A stretch of 64,000 nt of DNA from Kingdonia uniflora (taxonomy: Eukaryota > Streptophyta > Magnoliopsida > Ranunculales > Circaeasteraceae): contig JACGCM010002198.1 in NCBI GenBank assembly GCA_014058105.1, positions 1-64,000 of the forward strand. The letters are read 5' to 3'. Each line of letters opens with the position of its first letter. Position 1 is the first letter of the stretch. Made by a program: the position numbers and the translations under genes. Shown here in pieces: positions 34,774-45,640 of this stretch. Below the pieces are notes generated by a model, which saw only the letters and a program-made list of their open reading frames with translations, ran no database searches and was not told where the DNA came from.

Positions 34774-34995
34774 TTAAGTACCGGACAAGTATGACACGAT
34801 TTCATGTGAAATAAAATAAATGAAATAAAAATATACTCTAAAGAAAAGTAAAGTGCATGTCAAGCTACTCATTGTCGTCATCTGGGTACCCATGCCAACT
34901 GGCCCATCTTCGTCAATCACCTCTGCAATATCCTCATCTAGATCGTCCATATGCTTCTTCCTTGGGTAGCATGTTGGGAATAGATCGCTCACATC
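34774..34995 (-). other. Exon-like acidic peptide frame, possible captured host fragment
   Basis: A - strand frame reads MSDLFPTCYPRKKHMDDLDE and DIAEVIDEDGPVGMGTQMTT, ending shortly after in hydrophobic filler. Its composition (acidic, Asp/Glu/Gly-rich, GC content above the surroundings) differs from the AT-rich flanks and from any retrotransposon domain I know. It sits between the LINE-1 5' edge and Gypsy-like leader sequence. It could be a piece of a host gene carried by a transposon or transduced by a LINE. I do not recognise the protein. Confidence 0.3.
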
Positions 34996-35311
34996 CCCTA
35001 TCTAATAATAGTGAAGTGCAGTGCCTCTTAGTTACTAATGTAACCGGAACAAGGCCATGGTTATAAATTAAACTATAGAATAATAGAGAAAATTGAAGTA
35101 TTAGTTTAATGAGTAGAAAATAAGCGGTACATTTCACATCAATAAACCCTAGATGTTCAAACTAGCATAACTGGAAAACCGTGCATCAGAAAATCATGCT
35201 CTATAACAATTTTGAAAGGTTTTAAAAGGATATTCAAGGTGAATGAGACACCTCCTCTAAAATAGGATACTAACAGTGCCAAAAATAGTAAAAAATAGTT
35301 TAGCTTGAAAT
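34996..35311. other. Gypsy-leader-like sequence, low confidence
   Basis: The phrase at 35170-35230 (gaaaaccg, cagaaaatcatgctctata, caattttgaaagg) resembles the Gypsy-1 leader at 11210-11270. Otherwise I see nothing here. Confidence 0.3.
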
Positions 35312-35780
35312 GAGAGTCATCTCTCTCCTTTGAAACCCTAACCCTAACTGTCATTCTAAGCTAAGGTCTTCAATTTAAAACCTCGAATATGCTGCCTTCT
35401 TTCTCATTCTCTCTCAACCTAATTGATTGTATCGCTTTCAATTCTTCTTCCTTTATCAGTGTTCCCTGCCCTAAATTGAAGTTTTCTCATGGCTTTGAGG
35501 AGCACTGCTTCTCTTTTGGGTAACCGCTCAAACCCTAACCCACCCTAGCAACAACAACATCGTTGCCAATATCTCTACCCTCCCCACCACTTTACCTGTT
35601 GCTAACCCTACCCCAAACCCTCAAGCTTTCATGGGCTCCCAACCTTTGATCACACACGGTGACTCTGCCACAAACAACAAACCCTCTTTTGCTAGCGTAA
35701 CCATTGTGAAAGCAGTCTAACCATTTCTATAGGGAGGCCTCCGCTTGGACCAACATCATCAAGTGGTGCAGCTGAATCTA
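35312..35780 (+). mobile_element. LINE-3: 5' end of an L1-type element only
   Basis: It starts gagagtcatctctctcc and continues with gaaaccctaaccc, the same 5' terminus as LINE-2 at 39925. Then comes the start of ORF1, with a Ser/Thr/Asn/Pro-rich N-terminus and SFASVTIVKA matching SFASIVIVKP of LINE-2, broken by a stop after NPNPP. The rest of the LINE is missing. Losing the 3' end is unusual for a LINE and implies a later deletion or rearrangement, because new insertions lose the 5' end. Confidence 0.7.
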
Positions 35781-35789
35781 TTGCTATAT

Positions 35790-36292
35790 GTTACCTCTTA
35801 AAAGTTGACTTGCCTATTATTATTATCATGCTTTGGTTCAATTTTCATGGTAATGTTGTGACTTAGTTGCAGTTGATTATGGTTGTATTATTTCTCAAAT
35901 TATTGGGTCATCCCTGTCTTTGAAATAATTCACACATCTATTGATAGGCTTTTGTAACAATTGTCAACCTCTTCAAATTCATCAAAATCAATCATGGTGA
36001 ATGTATCCCCATCAAGCTCAACTAAATTAGGTTCTCCATATAACTTCCCAAAATCAGCCACAGTAATTTCTTCAAACTGCTGACACTCGTTGGGCACTTT
36101 GATGGGAAGGGTAGGAAAGTTACTGAACTTGATGTGTTGAACGAAATCCTTGTTTTGATAAACATCGAAAGCAATATTTTTACAGGGAAATTTAACACAT
36201 TCAAAGTTAAGTACTGAAAATAAGGAAGATATTACCATTACTGTGCGGAAAAGAAATCCTATGAAAGACGAGATATATTTTGAAACAAACAC
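35790..36292 (-). pseudogene. Second copy of the Gypsy post-protease segment
   Basis: The - strand frame 36292-35930 reads IAFDVYQNKDFVQHIKFSNF, FPTLPIKVPNECQQFEEITV, DFGKLYGEPNLVELDGDTFT and MIDFDEFEEVDNCYKS. The same segment is in Gypsy-5 at 29390-29120, and the DNA similarity continues to the left of both (35790-35930 and 28940-29100). So two related Gypsy copies, both truncated, lie 6.7 kb apart. It should lie between protease and RT in the intact element. Confidence 0.75.
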
Positions 36293-36612
36293 TTTATTAG
36301 GAAATCACAAAGTGCATAATAAAGGAAAAATATATGATATTTTTTGTTTTTCTTCTTTTTTTTCTTTTTTTTAAACTCAAATAAAGTGAAAAATACATAG
36401 ATCCCAAGAACTAAGGCTGACGACTAGCGCCGCGGGTACTAGACTATCCAAATCAAGTTGAGAATGACCTCTGTAGCTCCTCATGTGTTACAGCGGCCAT
36501 GACAGAATTTGTTTCCTCCTTGCGTGTAGAGCGGGAGAAACTCTAAATTACTCCACCAAATATCTTAAGAACATCCCTTGTAGCTGACTCATGTATCTGT
36601 GCATATAGATCA

Positions 36613-37390
36613 TCATGAGGAAACAAAGGGCGAGGTAAACGTGACTGAACAGGGGACCCAGTGGGTTGCCACAATTAGAAACCTCTGGGGCCAGACAACT
36701 TCAATACTCTTGTTCAATATTGCAGTGATCCATTTCTTATTGATTTTTTTTCTAGTAATATCAATGGTGTACCCTGGGATCATATGCTCTAGTATCCTAC
36801 TGATTAGGCCAGGGAGAACAAGGCTACTAAGCTGGCGGTGATATGGGAAAGGCACATTCTTTTTAATAGACTCAGAGTGTGCCTTGTAGATGTTGTTATA
36901 TGGTGATTGTGTTTGGAGGCAATAAATCAAGCGAAGATGGTCAAGGTTGGCATCGGTCGCAAGGGAAGAAGGTAGTACATAGTAACCATCCACTTAAAGG
37001 TGGCTACTGGGTTAATGTACATAGATGTAGCTACGACCACCATTGTGGAACTTGAAACCTCTATGGCAATATAGGTCCACCGCATAAGTGGTGATAGACC
37101 CATTTGTAGTATTTTCCCCTAAGCTTCCTATGCCATATATCGAGAACTTGAGAGAGAATTTTGAGTTTTACCGTTATTTCTCGACTTCTTCAATGATGGA
37201 GGTATAGACCTCATGGACTGAGTAGGGCAGAAACTTGCCCCGGGAGTGTAGAACAACGTTTGTCACCCACGCCTCATGATTTATGTGCTGAAATGTGTGT
37301 CGTAATGCACATTCGTGAAAAGCTTCGTATAATTTCTTCTTCTTCGATTTTTACCACCATCTTGCAACTGGTCCAAACTTAGAGAGAGAA
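36613..37390 (-). pseudogene. ORF resembling the putative plant transposon protein domain
   Basis: On the - strand a coherent protein can be followed with a few stops: LYEAFHECALRHTFQHINHE, AWVTNVVLHSRGKFLPYSVH, then KFSIYGIGSL, and an open 126-codon frame 36993-36613 with LDHLRLIYCLQTQSPYNN, PFPYHRQLSSLVLPGLISRI and IPGYTIDITRKK. The overall pattern resembles the domain often annotated in plants as a putative plant transposon protein. The match is by impression only. It lies downstream of Gypsy-4 integrase on the same strand, so it may be an extra ORF of that element. Its upstream part is included in the tandem duplication. Confidence 0.45.
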
Positions 37391-39363
37391 CTCCAGAAAT
37401 TTCAGGGGGAGTGGACCCACAGACTCGTGATCGCTGCCCGAATATACCTTTGGCTCTGATGTTCGCGGGTCTGAGTGAGAAAGAAAAAATGGTTGAGCTT
37501 CAAGCTTGGTCTTCTATGAAGAGAGTTTAGATAGAAAATGAGATCAGATTTCAAATGGGAGAAATAGAGGGGTATTTACATGAGAGAGAGAAATTTTATC
37601 CTTTAATTAAATATTAATTAATTTGAAATGAGGTTTTTTAGGTTTAATGTATGTGTACCCATGTGATGGCTTGTTCCCTACCTATATTGTTGTCCCCTTG
37701 GCTACTTTGAAGACCAAGAAATATCTCCATGTGACTTAAGTAGAAACAAAAATATTTAAAAAGGGTATCTCTTAAAGAGTATTCTCTTAGAATAATTTTT
37801 GTTTTAATTAAAGCATCTCCAACAGTTACTTGGCTAAGTTTTACGTATTCAGCGAGACCGATGATACCCCCAAATATTGTTCTTTCCTTTTGAGTTTCTT
37901 GGGTATATGAAATCTTTATGAATAAATGGGTTTAAGGAATCATCCAAATAGACTACTCAATGAGGCCATAAGAAATGGCTGAGATTGTCTGCTCAATTTT
38001 ATGGATGCTTATGAATATTCATACTTAGGATGTACTTCACTTTTGTTAACTCATGTTGAGCTTCGCACATCTCTTTTGTCGGTGTTGTGTTCTCTCATAG
38101 TAGGTCAAATTATGTTACAAAAATTGATGCAACCCTCGGTAATATTCTTGATAACCATTTATCACTAGGTAGTACATAGTAACCATCCACTTAAAGGTGG
38201 CTACTGGGTTAATGTACATAGATGTAGCTACGACCACCATTGTGGAACTTGAAGCCTCTATGGCAATATAGGTCCACCGCATAAGTGGTGATAGACCCAT
38301 TTGTAGTATTTTCCCCTAAGCTTCCTATGCCATATATCGAGAACTTGAGAGAGAATTTTGAGTTTTACCGTTATTTCTCGACTTCTTCAATGATGGAGGT
38401 ATAGACCTCATGGACTGAGTAGGGCAGAAACTTGCCCCGGGAGTGTAGAACAACGTTTGTCACCCACGCCTCATGATTTATGTGCTGAAATGTGTGTCGT
38501 AATGCACATTCGTGAAAAGCTTCGTATAATTTCTTCTTCTTCGATTTTTACCACCATCTTGCAACTGGTCCAAACTTAGAGAGAGAACTCCAGAAATTTC
38601 AGGGGGAGTGGACCCACAGACTCGTGATCGCTGCCCGAATATACCTTTGGCTCCGATGTTCGCGGGTCTGAGTGAGAAAGAAAAAATGGTTGAGCTTCAA
38701 GCTTGGTCTTCTATGAAGAGAGTTTAGATAGAAAATGAGATCAGATTTCAAATGGGAGAAATAGAGGGGTATTTACATGAGAGAGAGAAATTTTATCCTT
38801 TAATTAAATATTAATTAATTTGAAATGAGGTTTTTTAGGTTCAATGTATGTGTACCCATGTGATGGCTTGTTCCCTACCTATATTGTTGTCCCCTTGGCT
38901 ACTTTGAAGACCAAGAAATATCTCCATGTGACTTAAGTAGAAACAAAAATATTTAAAAAGGGTATCTCTTAAAGAGTATTCTCTTAGAATAATTTGTGTT
39001 TTAATTAAAGCATCTCCAACAGTTACTTGGCTAAGTTTTACGTATTCAGCGAGACAGATGATACCCCCAAATATTGTTCTTTCCTTTTGAGTTTCTTGGG
39101 TATATGAAATCTTTATGAATAAATGGGTTTAAGGAATCATCCAAATAGACTACTCAATGAGGCCATAAGAAATGGCTGAGATTGTCTGCTCAATTTTATG
39201 GATGCTTATGAATATTCATACTTAGGATGTACTTCACTTTTGTTAACTCATGTTGAGCTTCGCACATCTCTTTTGTCGGTGTTGTGTTCTCTCATAGTAG
39301 GTCAAATTATGTTACAAAAATTGATGCAACCCTCGGTAATATTCTTGATAACCATTTATCACT
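36970..39363. repeat. 1,197-bp head-to-tail tandem duplication, nearly identical copies
   Basis: Copy 1 spans 36970-38166 and copy 2 spans 38167-39363, a constant offset of 1,197 bp. Reading through, I see only about five differences (for example ggctctg/ggctccg, gaaacc/gaagcc, ggtttaatg/ggttcaatg, gagaccg/gagacag, atttttg/atttgtg), around 99.5% identity. No insertion or deletion separates them. The unit covers the N-terminal part of the ORF above and AT-rich DNA that joins the Gypsy-4 integrase. The right end of copy 2 continues into integrase, so copy 2 has the original right flank and copy 1 the original left flank. Confidence 0.95.
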
Positions 39364-39915
39364 ATATGGGGGCTTCCAAAGCATCGATTTTTTATTTTTT
39401 TGGGAATTCTATTATAAACACTTGTTGTTGAGATGGGAATGCAATGGCTTGGGACCATTTGGATTCAGAGTCAATAGTTATTAGGGTGAACAAGTTTTCC
39501 TAGGAAACGAGGAATGGCCCTATAAACCCTATGTTCCATACATCGAAAAAGTTTTCAAAGATAGGGTCATATGGTATCATCTGTCATTGAAAACTTATCC
39601 CTGGAATTTGATATGTTGGACAGCTCATGCAGTAGGGGTGAGCGTCTTGGTGTACAGAGAGCCAATATAACCCTTTCTAGAGTACCTTAGTAGTTGTTCT
39701 TTTTACATTAAAAATCTTATACAAGCCTCAAAATGACAGTACTCGAGTATTTTGTGAATCAAATCGTCAGGGATGAATCTCCTAATGATTTGGTTGGATC
39801 CTATCTTATAGACATATGGTTCATCCCAAGAAAAGTCTTTGATATCCTGGGGGAAATTTTCCCTGGCTTGGAGAGACCAATGGTATGACATTCTTTTTGT
39901 AGCTATATAGTTTTC
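39364..39915 (-). pseudogene. Gypsy-4 integrase, 5' part, separated from pol by LINE-2
   Basis: The - strand reads DIENYIATKRMSYHWSLQAR, FSWDEPYVYKIGSNQIIRRF and LIHKILEYCHFEA (zinc-module start), then after stops and shifts FFDVWNIGFIGPF, where the first catalytic Asp of WGIDF has become Gly, and TIDSESKWSQAIAF. The N-terminal side joins across LINE-2 to the RNase H end at 45840. It runs into the tandem duplication at 39363. It is non-functional. Confidence 0.8.
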
Positions 39916-40108
39916 TATATCGATGAGAGTCGTCTCTTTCGCCTTCGAAACCCTAACCCAAGCCAGCTTTACTCGCTAGGTTTTCACCATTTTCAACCAT
40001 TCCTTGGTTCTAATCTTCTATTAAACCTCAAATTTACTGTTAATCTCCTCTCCATCTCTCATCTTGTGTTGAATTACCCTATTTTAAACCTTTTTGTTCT
40101 CTTGGAGA

Positions 40109-41175
40109 ATGGCCTCTTGTAACCCTTCTTCTCTCCCTAATCTTTCAACCCCTTATCTCCTTAATCCTTCCACCTCTTCTCTCCCTAACCCCAGCAATAA
40201 CAGCAGCATTCCTTCCTCCATCCCCTCTTTAACAGCTAATGTTGTTTTCCAGCCTGAGTTTTCAAGTTCCCAGCCTTCGCTTCGTGATGTGGCAATGCTC
40301 AAGCCTTCCTTCGCAAGCATAGTCATTGTGAAACCTACCAAACCAATTCTTAAGGAGTTCAAACCGGACATAAGAACGTCATTTAAGGATGGTATGCCTG
40401 CGATTTCCTTCTCTCCATCAGATCGAACAAAGCTGCTGCAGCTTTCAGCACAACTCTGGTTATGAGTTTCCCTTCTGGTAAACCAAATTTAGAGGTTATT
40501 GTAAGTAACATCAACTCCCACTAGGGTCTCATGGCTGAATCGAAAGTGGCAGTGCTTAAATTTAAGCATATTATGGTGATGCTAGTGTCAGAAAAAGATG
40601 TTACAAGAGCTCTCTCAAGAGAGTCTAGGCAAATCAAGGGATTCTTCTACAAGCTAGCCCGGTGGACAGTCAATTTCGACCCCAAAAAGGACTTTCCTTT
40701 TACTCCTGTTTAGATACAATTTCATGGTTTGATGCTTCATCTCCAAGACAATGGGATTGTTAAAGAATTGACCAGTCTCGTTGGGAAGTATTTGATTACG
40801 GATAAAACAACACTCAACCTAACTAGACCTAGCACGGTTCGGGTATGTGTGGAGGTGAATCTCATGAAGGAACTACTGACTAATGTGGGTCTTTCCTTCA
40901 ACAAATCGTTCATCATGGAGCAAACTATTTTATACGAGAGACTTCTGAGGTTTTTTTCACATTGTGTTCTTCAAGGGCATAATAAGGCATGCTGCACTAA
41001 GCTTCATCTTATTATAGTAACAGATAAAAGAGAGGAGATCAAACATGGGAAAGTCTCAACAATGGGGACATCAGGCCAATCATACAGCAATATATCCCAA
41101 CCTCAGACGACAGAGAATCTAGAAACAGTTAAGGGGCACACAGCAACAACAACTGAGTTACATTCAGTGGGGTAA
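40109..41175 (+). pseudogene. LINE-2 ORF1 (DUF4283-type RNA-binding protein)
   Basis: The start is the first ATG after the leader (40109, MASCNPSSLPN). The N-terminus is Ser/Pro/Asn-rich and unstructured, then SFASIVIVKPTKPI and FKDGMPAISFSPSDR. After a frame change near 40460 the DUF4283 region follows: FPSGKPNLEVI, VAVLKFKHIMVMLVSEKDV, LARWTVNFDPKKDFPFTPV; a TAG at 40711-40713 stands where Trp is usual (PVWIQF). Then comes IQFHGLMLHLQDNGIVKELT, ITDKTTLNLTRPSTVRVCVE and a CCHC-like RFFSHCVLQGHNKACC. It would bind LINE RNA. A TAA at 41173 or a later frame ends it. Confidence 0.8.
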
Positions 41176-41420
41176 AAAATAGTGATAGTAGGGCAAAAAA
41201 CTTCGATAACAATGGGGCAAATGGCATCGCCAATAGTAGCAAATGATTCACGTTTAATGGTGCAGATTACGGCTACAACAGTGGGGCAGACAACATTAAT
41301 TGCAATGGGGCAAAAGGCATTACAGCCAGCAGCAACAAAGCTTTAAACCGTGAGGCAGAAGGCAGTTCTGACTGAGTTCCATACTATGGGGCAAAAGACA
41401 ACGATTGAAATAGTTAACAC
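41160..41420 (+). repeat. Degenerate short repeats in the ORF1 tail
   Basis: A (g/a)tggggca(a/g)a core recurs at irregular spacing (cagtggggtaa, tagggcaaaa, aatggggcaaat, agtggggcaga, aatggggcaaaa, tatggggcaaaa), interspersed with gcaacaacaa-like tracts. It probably reflects expansion of a low-complexity Gln/Gly/Thr-rich segment at the C-terminus of ORF1. Confidence 0.6.
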
Positions 41421-41662
41421 TAGCTAGGTAATGGCAAACAATGGAATAGCTGAAGCAACAAAGAACACTGACATCCGGCAGATTTCAAAGGTGGTGATAA
41501 CAGACTTGGGAAGTGAATGTCACTTGGACATTGAGTATTATGGAAAGGGAGATTGCCCAGACTGGACTCCGGTCAAAAAGGCATATCAAAACCGCTAAGA
41601 ATCCCACTCAGCATGGTCACAAGGAGCAAGGGTTCTATCGAGTCCAATCTCAAGTAACTTAA

Positions 41663-42345
41663 ATGGTGTTTGGTCCTTCAGTCGCTTGGAATTGTAGGCG
41701 TATTGGCAATGCCAAAACAATAAGTCATCTTAAAAAGATTATCAAACAACACCATATCTCTATTATGGTTTTGCTTGAACCTTTTCTAGATGCATCACTA
41801 GAGAATAACATAGGTAGAAGAATAAACTGTGCTTAATTTATGTCTAATCAGCATTTGGGGGGGGGGGAGGGGAATTTGAGTGTTGTGGAAACAAGACTTT
41901 GAAGTTGAATGTGTTTATGTATCTAACCAAATGTTACATTGCAAAATAAGCTATAATAATCAATGGAGTTTTTTTGTTTCTATCGCCTATGCTAAAGTGA
42001 CATCATTGAAAGAAGATTACTTTGGGAAGACATCAAAACATTATCAATGACTATGAATTCTCCATGGTGTACTATAGGGGATTTCAATACTGTGCGACAT
42101 CACTCAGAAAGGCTTGGGGGAAGACGATCCTCGTATAGATCCTTGGTAGAATTCGAAGACATAATTCAGTCAGTCGGCCTAATGGAGCCTTCATTTACTG
42201 GATCAAGCTACACATGGTGTAATAATTATCAAGGTAATTCTAGACAATGGGCATGATTAGATAGAACGTTGGTGAACTCAAGCTTTATACATCATTCCCC
42301 AATCACAAAATCTCACATTTAGAAAGAGTATGTTCTGACCACTCG
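41663..42345 (+). pseudogene. LINE-2 ORF2: AP-type endonuclease domain
   Basis: From ATG 41663: WNCRRIGNAKTISHLKK, then VLLEPF (catalytic Glu), an aberrant G-run at about 41859-41873, IGDFNTVRHHSERLGG in the frame 42047-42256 (the GDFN motif with Asp and Asn), FTGSSYTWCNN, DRTLVN after a stop, and VCSDHSPLLLL (SDH motif with the catalytic His) in another frame. All four landmark motifs of the LINE endonuclease are present but spread over several frames. Role: nicking target DNA for target-primed reverse transcription. Confidence 0.82.
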
Positions 42346-44000
42346 CCTCTGCTACTATTGTTCACTAATACTCTTTATCAAGGGCCCCGACCTTTCCATT
42401 TCTTGAAAATGTGGGCGTCTGATGCTAGCTTCCCATCCTTGGTAAGAGAAAACTGGCCTAGTGGTGTATTCAGAAACTGTTTATCTTCTTTTACCTATAA
42501 GCTTAAGAAAGTAAAATGTGCACTCAGGGATTGGAATACTAATGTTTTTGGAAATGTTACTCAAAATATCCATGCTCTCCAGGATATAATTGTGTATTTG
42601 GATCACATACTGTAGAATGGTTGGAATGAACAGATAGGTACCGAGCTGAGCACTGTACAAAAAGAACATGCGGCCATGTTACATAACGAAGAGGTATTTT
42701 GGAGAGAACAGTCCAGAATTAAGTGGGTTGCGACAGGTGACACCAATACAAAATTCTTTCATACTGTAACACAAGTTAACCAAAAGTGATCTTTTGTAAC
42801 TTACTTTACTATCCCTGATGGAACTGAGACAGTTGAGGTGGATGTCATCCATGACTTACTTGAGTGTATTCTGAATGTAATCTCTACAGACGAAGACGCT
42901 AGTCTCACACACATACCAACTTTGGAAGAATTACACAGCAGTGTGCTCAAGATCCCCAGTGACAGCACTCTGGAGAGCGATGGTTTCACATCAGTCTTCT
43001 TTACTTCATGTTGGGATATTATCAAGGATGATCTACATAGCACTGCCAAAGAATTCTTCAATGGTGCCCCATTCTCAAGGTGTTCTACTTCTTCGTTTCT
43101 CACACTAATACCTAAAGTGGACACCCCAACATCGTTGGGTGACTACAGACCTATCAGTTTGTGTTCTATCATATACAAAAAAAATTATTCTATAATTGTG
43201 AACAGATTAAGCAAACTCCTCTACAAATTAATATCAAGCAATCAGGGAGCTTACATTCAGGGGAAGGACATCAGTGAAACAATAACTTTAGCTCAGGAAA
43301 TGGTTGGGGATTTGCATAAAAAGGTACGAGGCACAAATGTTATGATCAAGATTGACATGGCAAAGGCTTACGATAGGCTGGATTGGAGGTTCTTACGACA
43401 GGTCTTGCACAAATTTGGTTTCTCAAGCAGATGTGTTTCACTCATAGCGTAATGTGTTGAAACTCTATGGTTCTCGGTTGTCCTACAGGGAGTCTTCATG
43501 GGATACTTCAAATCCTTGAGGGGTTTACAATAAGGAGATCCTCTATCTCCATTACTTTTCATAATTGTATTGGAAGTTCTATCTAGAGGGTTATCCAAAT
43601 GTTTTACGGAAGTCAAAATTAGGCTATTCTAGTCATCCAGAGGTTGCTCACCCATTACCCATCTCTTATATACGGATGATTTCCTCATTTTCTTAAACGA
43701 AAGTTGACGTTCTATCTCAGGGTTGATACACTTCCCCAGAAGATATCAAAACTTCTCCGGCCAATTAATCAACAAAGTTAAAAGTGGCTTGTATATTCAC
43801 CATAATGTTTCTATAGTACGAAAATAGGTAATACATAGTACCTGTGGGTTCCAACATAGTGCATTTCCAATGATATACTTGGGAGCTCCCATAAGCTATG
43901 GTCGGGTACTGCTTATTCACTTTGAACAATTGCTCATGAAGATCAAACGTCGAATACAAGGGTGGTAAGGAAAGCTCCTATCACAGGGAGGTAAACTGGT
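42346..44000 (+). pseudogene. LINE-2 ORF2: linker and reverse transcriptase
   Basis: The linker between endonuclease and RT is open in part (42358-42615, FLKMWASDASFPSLVRENWP). RT is open 42838-43452: SDGFTSVFFTSCWDIIKDD, TLIPKVDTPTSLGDYRPISL, SNQGAYIQGKDISETITLAQ and KIDMAKAYDRLDWRFLRQVL (first catalytic Asp in AYD). After a shift: GDPLSPLLFIIVLEVLSRGL, then LLYTDDFLIFLN, where the usual F/Y-A-D-D is YTDD with both Asp retained (about 43665). Stops follow to about 44000. Confidence 0.88.
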
Positions 44001-45640
44001 AATGATTACTCATGTCCTCAACTCGATGCCTATACATCTCCTATCATGCATTTTAGTTCCGAATGGTGTAATAAGCAAGATTGAGTCGATATTTGCAAAC
44101 TTTTTTTGAGGCAGTTTTAACGGGGGCATTGGGTTGCATGGGATGCAATATGTCATCCAAAACTCGAAGGTGGACTCGGACTCCAGCGACTCACGGATAT
44201 CAAGGTTAGTCTATTGCTTAAGAAGTGCTAGAATTTTCAGCACTGCAACTCGACATGGACATCATTCTTCAAGAACAAGTACACCATTAATGGAGAACCT
44301 TCAAGTTTGCAAAGTGGAGAATCAGTCCTATGGAAACAGATAAGAGGGCTCTTACCAACTGTGGATGCTAACACGACTTGGTGTCTCGGCAAGGTTAACA
44401 AAAGCTTTTGGTTTGACGACTGGACCGGGGACGGAAGATTAATGAATATTCTGGAAATTGACTGCACGTAAGATATATTGGTGAAAGACGTTGTTGTGAA
44501 CAATAATGGCTGAAAATGGGAGTTACTTGAGCATGAAATACCACTTAAATTGAAGCACACACTTTCCCATAAATTTTTCCTCAATGGCAACGACGACTTA
44601 CCACTCTGGGTTCCGTCCAACAAAGGGGATCTCACTGTCAAATCTGCCTAGGAATTTTGGCGCAGTGAGGAGGACAAACAAAGCTAAATGCAATGGATTT
44701 AGCATTCCACCATATAAACAAAAATTTAGATTTTTAGTTGGAAAAATCGACATAATATTGTACCTGTCGACGCCTTCATTCAGCAAAGAATTCCCTTTGT
44801 GTCAAAGTGTTGTTGTTGTGAGGTGGGAGAGACAGAAACACTAAACCATCTGCTCGTTCAGGGCAACATTGCTACGAGGGTATGGGATTACTACGCTAAT
44901 GCTTGTGGCATCCGGCAGGGTATAAACGATAGTTTGTGGACTCAACAAGGTGTTTGGTTTCAGGCAGCTGATATGGGCACACAAATGAGTTTAATTAGAG
45001 TTACACTCCCAGTTTACATTGTATGGGAAATCTGAAAATTACATTGTAAAGTTTAGTACGAGGAAGGGCATCTCTTGGCAGTCGACATTATCAAAAGAAT
45101 TAACAAAGCTCTACAAGAGAGCATGCCCAAGATCAAGATAACCCGAAGTAGTAATTTTAGTAACCTTATCTCTCTTCAGGTCCTACAACTCGCCAAGCAA
45201 TCGGTACATATAAAAAGACTAATTATCGTCAAATGTATACATCCACCTATAGGTCACTTCAAACTAAACAGCGACGGTTCAACACTTACTTCAGGATTGA
45301 GTGGTGCAGGAGGTATTATTTGAAACAATCTTGGTGAACTTCAGCTTGGTTATAGCATAGTAATGGGTATTGGCACTAGCACATCAGCAGAAATGTTCAC
45401 TTTACTCCATGCTTTATTGTACTGCAAAAGGCATGGTTGGCTTCCTCTCATTGTTGAGGTAGATGCTGAACTTCTATTCAACTGGTATAGGTGTAAGCAA
45501 ACATGTCCTGCAAAGTATAGTGCAACTTGGAAACTCATTAGTCAGCTAGGAAGGGAGCTACATATCATCATGCTACACACTTACAAAAAAAGGAAATGGA
45601 ATGGTTGATAGACTATTAAAACTTGGTAGTTCCCAACATT
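44001..45640 (+). pseudogene. LINE-2 ORF2: C-terminal region, zf-RVT and RNase H
   Basis: From about 44000 to 44640 the sequence is poorly readable. zf-RVT follows at about 44690-44930: IFSWKNRHNIVPVDAFIQQR, IPFVSKCCCCEVGETETLNH, LLVQGNIATRVWDYYA, with the Cys cluster and NHL motif. RNase H is at 45230-45610: HFKLNSDGSTLTSGLSGAGG (Asp), a TGA, then GTSTSAEMFTLLHALLYCKR (Glu) and PLIVEVDAELLFNWYRC (Asp). It ends near 45640, about 180 bp before the A-rich tail. A related but diverged module is in LINE-1. Confidence 0.82.

Larger units (their letters stand above)
33394..34790 (-). mobile_element. LINE-1: 5'-truncated L1-type retrotransposon, 3' end with poly-A
   Basis: On the - strand it contains a zf-RVT domain (about 34700-34375), an RNase H domain (34220 to about 33700), a short 3' region and an A-rich tail (A10, GC, A8, around 33392-33412). 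Immediately beyond the tail the Gypsy-3 3' region resumes with AACATTGAGGGCAATG, so the LINE inserted into Gypsy-3. Upstream parts (ORF1, endonuclease, RT) are missing, which is usual for target-primed insertion. The upstream edge, somewhere in 34790-34800, is not sharp. Confidence 0.75.

Noticed and set aside
37800..38166. A MITE starting at agcatctccaacag
   Set aside because: The phrase is seen in some plant DNA transposons, but I found no matching inverted terminus or target duplication.
39198..39484. Plus-strand frames of 66-77 codons near 39.2-39.5 kb
   Set aside because: They run antisense to the Gypsy-4 integrase and have no recognisable domain.
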